From contig JAFXFQ010000240.1 in NCBI GenBank assembly GCA_017520365.1, positions 1 through 10,599 of the forward strand: 10,599 nt of DNA, in the 5' to 3' direction. The stretch's first letter is position 1. Every line of letters begins with the position of its first letter. Positions 6,752-10,599 of this stretch are shown here, piece by piece. The notes under the pieces are model-generated. The model worked only from the letters and a program-made list of their open reading frames with translations. It had not been told where the DNA came from and made no database searches. This DNA is from Clostridia bacterium (GTDB lineage Bacteria; Bacillota; Clostridia; Oscillospirales; CAG-272). The position numbers and the translations under genes were made by a program.

Positions 6752-7237
6752 ATGAAGGCAGCTAAGATATTCTCTCTTCTCCTCTGTCTTGCGCTTTCCT
6801 TCTCTCTCATTTCCTGCGCCGAGAAGGGCATCCCCTTGACAGACGAGACTACAAATGCATCTACCTCTGACACCGCAGACCCTCACGCAGGCCACAACCA
6901 CGGCCCTGAGGGAAACGACCACTCCTCAAAGCCCGCAAAGACAGTGTTCACCGTTAAGTTCGTTGATGCCATGGGCAACTACGTTCACGGAAGAAGCATT
7001 GCCATGATCGAGGGCAACAAGGATAAGTGGATCGCCATTGCAAACGCAAGGGGCGAGGCAAGCTTCACCGATGCACAGTTCAAAAGCATCAGCGAGGGCT
7101 TTACTCTTGTAGTCACAAGCCTTCCCGACGGATATACCTGTGACTTTATCGGTGAAAACAAGATCGCTCTTAATCCCGGTGCAACAGAGATCAATATAGT
7201 CCTCACAAAGACCGACTCAACTACCTCTGCAAAATAA
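6752..7237 (+). CDS. Small lipoprotein with His-rich linker, paralogue of preceding gene
   Basis: A 161-aa predicted lipoprotein with lipobox LISC and lipidated Cys22. It starts 2 nt after the previous stop (TGATCATG). AGAAGG within the end of the previous gene could serve as Shine-Dalgarno, so translation is probably coupled. The linker contains PHAGHNHGPEGNDH (His45, 48, 50 and 57), which could bind metal ions, though that is inference. Residues about 68-157 form a prealbumin-like domain (VFTVKFVDAMGN, ARGEASFTDAQF, then LNPGATEINIVL) that parallels the preceding protein strand by strand. The pair most likely arose by tandem duplication, with only this copy carrying the His cluster. Function is unknown. 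Confidence 0.87.
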   Translation: MKAAKIFSLLLCLALSFSLISCAEKGIPLTDETTNASTSDTADPHAGHNHGPEGNDHSSKPAKTVFTVKFVDAMGNYVHGRSIAMIEGNKDKWIAIANARGEASFTDAQFKSISEGFTLVVTSLPDGYTCDFIGENKIALNPGATEINIVLTKTDSTTSAK

Positions 7238-7258
7238 TTCATAAAGAGAGGCAAAATA

Positions 7259-8344
7259 ATGGCTAAAAGAATTATTTCTCTCCTGCTTTGCGCTCTCCTT
7301 ATAGCCTCATCCCTTCTTTTTACCGCTTGCGGCGAGAAAAAGGATGAAGGTAAGGAAAGCAACAAGGCGGATACTACATTAACAGATACAAATAAGCCCT
7401 CCGAGGGCGACAGCGACACCGCAGATGATCCGAGCGGGGACGAATCTGCAGGTGACGAGACTGCCGACACCTCTGATACAGCGGAAAATGCAACTGACAG
7501 CGCAGAGCCTGAGGTGACGGATACTGCAGAGCCCGAGACCACTGTTCCCGAGCCTGAAACTACTGTTCCCGAGCCCGAGACTACTATCCCCGAGCCCGAG
7601 ACCACCATCCCCGAGCCCGAGACCACCATCCCCGAGCCCGAGACCACCATCCCCGAGCCTGAGACTACCATCCCCGAGCCTCCTGTGACTGAGCCCGAGC
7701 CCACACTGGGAACTGAGGCTGAGCCCTATCTTGAGATCCCCCAGATCGAGGGCGACTTTATGTCCGTTACCACCGTTGCCATCCCCAGCGGCAAGGAGTA
7801 TCACTACGATATCTACCGCGTTGGCAGTATGGTGCTCACAGTAAACGATGCCAATGCATACGTTATCTGCGGAGGCACCCGCTATGACGCTGTGAACGGC
7901 ACCGTTACCGTTATCGTTCCCTCGGCTCTCGCAAGTGATTCGGTAAGCTTTGTTATCGGAAACAAGGGCCAGTCCGCCGCTTCCTTCAAGCTCATTTTCA
8001 AAAACCCCGAGGGAAGTATGGCAAACCCCGTCAAAGTTACTTCTATCGGTCAGAGCTACTCCGTTGACCTTGCGGCAGGTGACGAGGACGGACATACCTA
8101 CAGATACGTTGCTGAGAGAGCGGGCACCGTTCGCTTCTACCTCACAGCAACTGCCGACTCCATCCTTTCCGTAACAAACAACAGAAACTCCGCTCAGAGA
8201 AACACCGATGCCGACCTTCAGGGCTCCTACATCGAGCTTGAGGTCAACGCAGGTGACGAGCTTATCATCATCGTTGGAACAAAGCCCAATATGAGAGGTA
8301 AATACCCTGCCGCTACAATTACTTGGACCGGCGAGTATGTCTGA
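7259..8344 (+). CDS. Lipoprotein with Pro/Glu/Thr stalk and two beta-sandwich domains
   Basis: A 361-aa predicted lipoprotein with lipobox FTAC and lipidated Cys24. GAGAGG (7246-7251) is 7 nt before the ATG. Residues about 25-155 are low-complexity: first Asp/Ser/Thr/Ala-rich, then seven EPETT(V/I)P heptads (91-139) and EPPVTEPEPT. This is a typical wall-spanning stalk that would push the C-terminal part away from the membrane. Residues about 158-255 and 256-361 are two PPC-like beta-sandwich domains. They align by eye with residues 25-256 of the next protein, sharing opening strands, an NP linker, an L-A-A-G turn and an AGDELIII strand. No catalytic residues are evident. Its signal peptide closely resembles that of the second lipoprotein at both protein and DNA level. 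A ligand-binding or adhesive role is inferred only. Confidence 0.88.
   Translation: MAKRIISLLLCALLIASSLLFTACGEKKDEGKESNKADTTLTDTNKPSEGDSDTADDPSGDESAGDETADTSDTAENATDSAEPEVTDTAEPETTVPEPETTVPEPETTIPEPETTIPEPETTIPEPETTIPEPETTIPEPPVTEPEPTLGTEAEPYLEIPQIEGDFMSVTTVAIPSGKEYHYDIYRVGSMVLTVNDANAYVICGGTRYDAVNGTVTVIVPSALASDSVSFVIGNKGQSAASFKLIFKNPEGSMANPVKVTSIGQSYSVDLAAGDEDGHTYRYVAERAGTVRFYLTATADSILSVTNNRNSAQRNTDADLQGSYIELEVNAGDELIIIVGTKPNMRGKYPAATITWTGEYV
7529..7675 (+). repeat. Seven tandem 21-bp repeats coding EPETT(V/I)P
   Basis: Seven contiguous in-frame 21-bp units encode two EPETTVP and five EPETTIP heptads, followed by a degenerate EPPVTEP. Adjacent units differ mostly at third positions, and the central ones are nearly identical. 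Units are multiples of 3, so slippage would change stalk length without breaking the frame. It is coding sequence, not a CRISPR array. Confidence 0.95.
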
Positions 8345-8403
8345 ACTACGAATAATTTGCAAAAGCATTTTATAAATCAATCTTTCAAGGAGGTTAAAAC
8401 CAA
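8345..8403 (+). promoter_or_regulatory. 59-nt gap with strong ribosome binding site
   Basis: This is the longest gap inside the operon and is AT-rich. AAGGAGG (8387-8393) lies 10 nt before the ATG at 8404. No U-tract hairpin is seen, so there is no terminator. TTGCAA (8357-8362) and TATAAA (8371-8376) are only 8 bp apart, too close for a promoter. Confidence 0.6.
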
Positions 8404-10599
8404 ATGAAAAAGGTTTTAAGCATGATCCTCGTGATGGCTATGCTGGCCCTTTGCATCTCCGTTCCCGTTGCCGCTCAGGGCACAGGCACAAGTGATGATC
8501 CCTACATCATCAACAACACCGATGCAAATGCCACCACCATCACAATTCCCGCAGAGACAGACGTTTGGCTTAAGGTGAACAATTCCAACGGCAGCGTGCT
8601 CACAGTTACAAGCGCTTCCGCTACAAGCTACTTCTTCTGGTACTGCAGACAGACCTACAACTCCGCAACTACCCTCACACTCGTCGCAGGCGCTGATATG
8701 ATCAACCTCAGCAATACTGCAACCGAGGCTCTCACCATCAGCCTCAAGCTTACAGGCGGCGCGGCTGACCCCTATGGCACCATCGAGTTCCCCGCTCCCA
8801 TCGAGCTTACTGCTAACCCCTACAGCGGCGCTCTCGGCGCATACGTTACTGAGGAGCTGGCTGCAGGCAACGAGGGCTACTACTACTCTCTCACAGCTCC
8901 CGCAACCGGTATCCTGACAGTTTCCGTTACCGCATTCGATGCAGAGTACAACGACTGCCCCTGGATGTTCTTCGTGAACAACATTACTGCAGCTCAGTAC
9001 GGCGCTTACAACTACTACGACCCTGAAAATCCCTACGTTGACGTTAACGTTAACGTTACCGCAGGCGACGAGCTCATCATCTTCGCTTGTACATACGATC
9101 CCGCAAACCCCTTTAACAATCCCAAGGGCGGCATCGGCGTAAACGTTTCCTTCGCTCCCGTCGGCTCTCACCTCTGCCCCGCAGTTATTGAGACAGGCGA
9201 CTATGCTACTGTTCTTGAGGAGAACAATCAGGGCTACTACACCACCTGGACCGCTCCCGCAAACGGTACTGCTACCGTTACAATGAACGATGCAGCAGGC
9301 TGGCAGTACAGCGTGAACGTTAAGAAGGCAAACGGCGAGGAGGACTACCGCGATACTCACTTCTACGACGATGAGATCGTTGTCTCCTCCGAGGTCGTTG
9401 AGGTAAATGCAGGCGACGTTCTCAATATCTGGGTAAGCACCTACGATGCAGAGGTATTCTTTATGGCTCCCGCAGGCACCGTCAACTGGACACTTTCCTT
9501 TGTTGCAGGCAGCGGCAGCGGTGATACCACTGATCCTATCGTTCCCCCCACAGACGATCCCATTGATCCTCCCACAGATCCCATCGTTCCCGATGCAAAC
9601 TACCTCCTCTCCGATGGACTCCTTGCTCTCGGCACAGCTACCTACGTGGTTGACGGCTCCTACGAGTACACAGTATTCGCCTTTGAGCCTGCTGAAAAGG
9701 GCAAGTACATCTTCTCCTCCGATAACGCTCTTATCGGCCTTGTAAGCACCAACGGTATGTGGATCAACGTTGGCGAAAGCACCTCCTCCGTTTCCGAGGG
9801 CACCGTTACAGAGTCCTCCTTCGAGTGGACCTGCACAGGCGTTGGCCAGACCATCTGGGTTGCAGTTAAGGCTGAAGGCGCTGATGCTAACATAACTGTT
9901 TCCTACGAAGAGGTTGAGGAAAAGGTTATTCCCCGTGAGTACTATGAGAACACAGTAACACCTGCCCCCTTCGTATTCGGCGGCAATGCTGACGCTCTTC
10001 TTTACGTTGATACCTTTGACGGCGTTTGCGATACTGCTGTTCTCGGTGCAGACGGCTACTACCACTTCGGCACAGCCGACGGCCCCATCCTCTTTGCAAA
10101 CATTGCAGACACCATCATGTCTCTTGCATCCGCAAATGATTACGGTCAGCTCAAGCAGCTTGTATACGAAAACGGTGAGCTTGTTAAGATCATCGACTAC
10201 ACTCTTGCTATGATCGAGTACATCGACTGCATGGATGAGGACACCGGCCTCTATCCTCTCACAGCAGACCTTATTGAGGTATTCTCTAAGGCCGGCGCAA
10301 GCCTCGGCTGGTACGGTGCAGACGGATGGCTCGGCGGCGTTGACGGTGACGAGTGGATGTACGCTTGCTACTATGACGAGACTGTTACATCTATTGATGC
10401 CATCGCTCCCGCACCCGGCAATCCCGATGATGCTCCCGATGAGACTCCCAATGAGACTCCCAACGAGACTCCCAATGAGACACCCAATGAGACACCCGAT
10501 AACCAGGGCCCCGGCTCTCCCGCAACAGGAGACAACGCCATCGTTCTCGCTGTATGTGCTCTCATGGCAGTTATGGCCATCGCTTCCCTTGCTTGCTTT
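8404..10599 (+). CDS. Sortase-anchored multidomain surface protein (3' end cut)
   Basis: An open frame of 732 codons runs to the window edge with no stop. A non-lipoprotein signal peptide (MKKVLSMILVMAML..., cleavage likely after VAA near residue 24) is followed by three beta-sandwich repeats (about 25-117, 118-256 and 257-370), marked by NEGYYYS-LTAPATG and NQGYYTTWTAPANG turns and AGDELIIF/AGDVLNIW strands. Then come an Asp/Pro/Thr linker (371-398), a PPC-like domain (399-505), a GYYH module (530-659), a short ETPN repeat stalk, and an SPATGD sorting motif with a hydrophobic segment. Only the basic tail and stop should be missing. It is the only operon protein predicted to be covalently linked to the wall instead of lipid-anchored. 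Its first 256 residues match the C-terminal part of the preceding lipoprotein, and residues 399-660 match the second lipoprotein. No enzymatic motif is seen. Structural or adhesive surface role inferred. Confidence 0.88.
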   Translation, partial: MKKVLSMILVMAMLALCISVPVAAQGTGTSDDPYIINNTDANATTITIPAETDVWLKVNNSNGSVLTVTSASATSYFFWYCRQTYNSATTLTLVAGADMINLSNTATEALTISLKLTGGAADPYGTIEFPAPIELTANPYSGALGAYVTEELAAGNEGYYYSLTAPATGILTVSVTAFDAEYNDCPWMFFVNNITAAQYGAYNYYDPENPYVDVNVNVTAGDELIIFACTYDPANPFNNPKGGIGVNVSFAPVGSHLCPAVIETGDYATVLEENNQGYYTTWTAPANGTATVTMNDAAGWQYSVNVKKANGEEDYRDTHFYDDEIVVSSEVVEVNAGDVLNIWVSTYDAEVFFMAPAGTVNWTLSFVAGSGSGDTTDPIVPPTDDPIDPPTDPIVPDANYLLSDGLLALGTATYVVDGSYEYTVFAFEPAEKGKYIFSSDNALIGLVSTNGMWINVGESTSSVSEGTVTESSFEWTCTGVGQTIWVAVKAEGADANITVSYEEVEEKVIPREYYENTVTPAPFVFGGNADALLYVDTFDGVCDTAVLGADGYYHFGTADGPILFANIADTIMSLASANDYGQLKQLVYENGELVKIIDYTLAMIEYIDCMDEDTGLYPLTADLIEVFSKAGASLGWYGADGWLGGVDGDEWMYACYYDETVTSIDAIAPAPGNPDDAPDETPNETPNETPNETPNETPDNQGPGSPATGDNAIVLAVCALMAVMAIASLACF
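9511..9597 (+). repeat. Asp/Pro/Thr-rich interdomain linker
   Basis: An in-frame low-complexity stretch encodes a GSGSG start followed by TDPIVPP, TDDPIDPP and TDPIVPD units. It separates the three N-terminal beta sandwiches from the PPC-like/GYYH half of the wall-anchored protein and probably acts as a flexible hinge. Confidence 0.8.
9991..10380 (+). repeat. GYYH module, copy 4
   Basis: Residues 530-659 of the wall-anchored protein. It contains GYYH (551-554), TADGPILFANI, DCMDEDTGLYPLTADL (Cys609) and EWMYACYYDE (Cys655). The GYYHxGTADGP stretch is nearly the same as in copy 1, while the YPLT segment is closest to copy 3. Confidence 0.6.
10441..10500 (+). repeat. Five tandem 12-bp repeats coding ETP(N/D)
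   Basis: GAGAC(T/A)CCCAA(T/C) is repeated in frame, giving four ETPN units and a terminal ETPD, preceded by a related GATGCTCCCGAT unit. It forms the short Pro-rich stalk between the last folded module and the sorting signal. Confidence 0.92.
10516..10599 (+). other. LPXTG-like sortase sorting signal (SPATG) with membrane segment
   Basis: SPATG (residues 705-709) followed by Asp-Asn and about 20 hydrophobic residues (AIVLAVCALMAVMAIASL). This is the LPXTG-like form often seen in gut Clostridia, where Leu at position 1 is replaced. A sortase would cleave between Thr and Gly and link the protein to peptidoglycan. The positively charged tail lies beyond the window. Confidence 0.8.

Noticed and set aside
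7529..7675. CRISPR-like direct repeats
   Set aside because: The 21-bp units are contiguous without spacers and are in-frame coding repeats.
6985..7704. Minus-strand frame with SGSGMVV-type repeats
   Set aside because: The repeats are simply the reverse of the EPETT(V/I)P-coding units. The + strand frame has signal peptide, ribosome binding site and folded domains.
8357..8376. Promoter before the wall-anchored protein gene
   Set aside because: TTGCAA and TATAAA are separated by only 8 bp, and no other -35 is placed correctly.
8416..10065. 549-codon open frame on the minus strand
   Set aside because: It lies wholly antisense to the wall-anchored protein gene, has no ribosome binding site, and its product is a Val/Cys/Gly-rich low-complexity sequence typical of the reverse frame of C-ending-codon genes.

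Overview
The window looks like chromosome from a low-to-mid G+C gut-type Clostridia (Ruminococcaceae/Oscillospiraceae-like). The basis is strong GGAGG-type ribosome binding sites, lipobox signal peptides of Gram-positive style, a C-terminal SPATG-type sortase signal, AT-rich intergenic DNA with a sigma-A-like promoter, and coding sequence strongly biased to C-ending codons. No rRNA, tRNA, transposase, integrase or CRISPR array is visible. All supported genes are on the + strand.

Layout. Bases 1-159 hold an AT-rich upstream region and a C-rich/G-rich leader with hairpin and G-quadruplex potential. Bases 160-888 encode a phage-type DUF6291-like replication-associated protein. Bases 889-1251 contain no gene but hold a perfect 8-bp inverted repeat, a good promoter (TTGACG, 18 bp, TGG-TAAAAT) and a structured 5' leader with mutually exclusive hairpins. 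From 1252 to the window end, seven genes are tightly spaced (gaps 14, 9, 18, 2, 21 and 59 nt) with no terminator between them, and probably form one operon.

The operon is entirely extracytoplasmic. Six genes encode predicted lipoproteins: a 935-aa multidomain protein with a TlpA-like thioredoxin (CSWC), a 433-aa beta-sandwich protein, a 293-aa TlpA-like thioredoxin lipoprotein (CQPC), two small paralogous single-domain lipoproteins, and a 361-aa protein with a Pro/Glu/Thr stalk. The seventh encodes a protein of at least 732 aa with a signal peptide and a sortase-type anchor, cut by the window end just before its stop. The proteins share parts. The first five carry an N-terminal prealbumin/Cna-B-like domain after the lipid anchor. 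Lipoprotein 6 and the wall-anchored protein share beta-sandwich domains. A module I do not recognise, marked by a GYYH motif and two conserved cysteine regions, occurs four times in three of the proteins.

Interpretation (inference). This looks like a surface-assembly locus in which two extracellular thioredoxin-like lipoproteins act beside cysteine-containing surface modules, so they may form, reduce or repair disulfides in those modules. The ligand or physiological role cannot be read from sequence alone.
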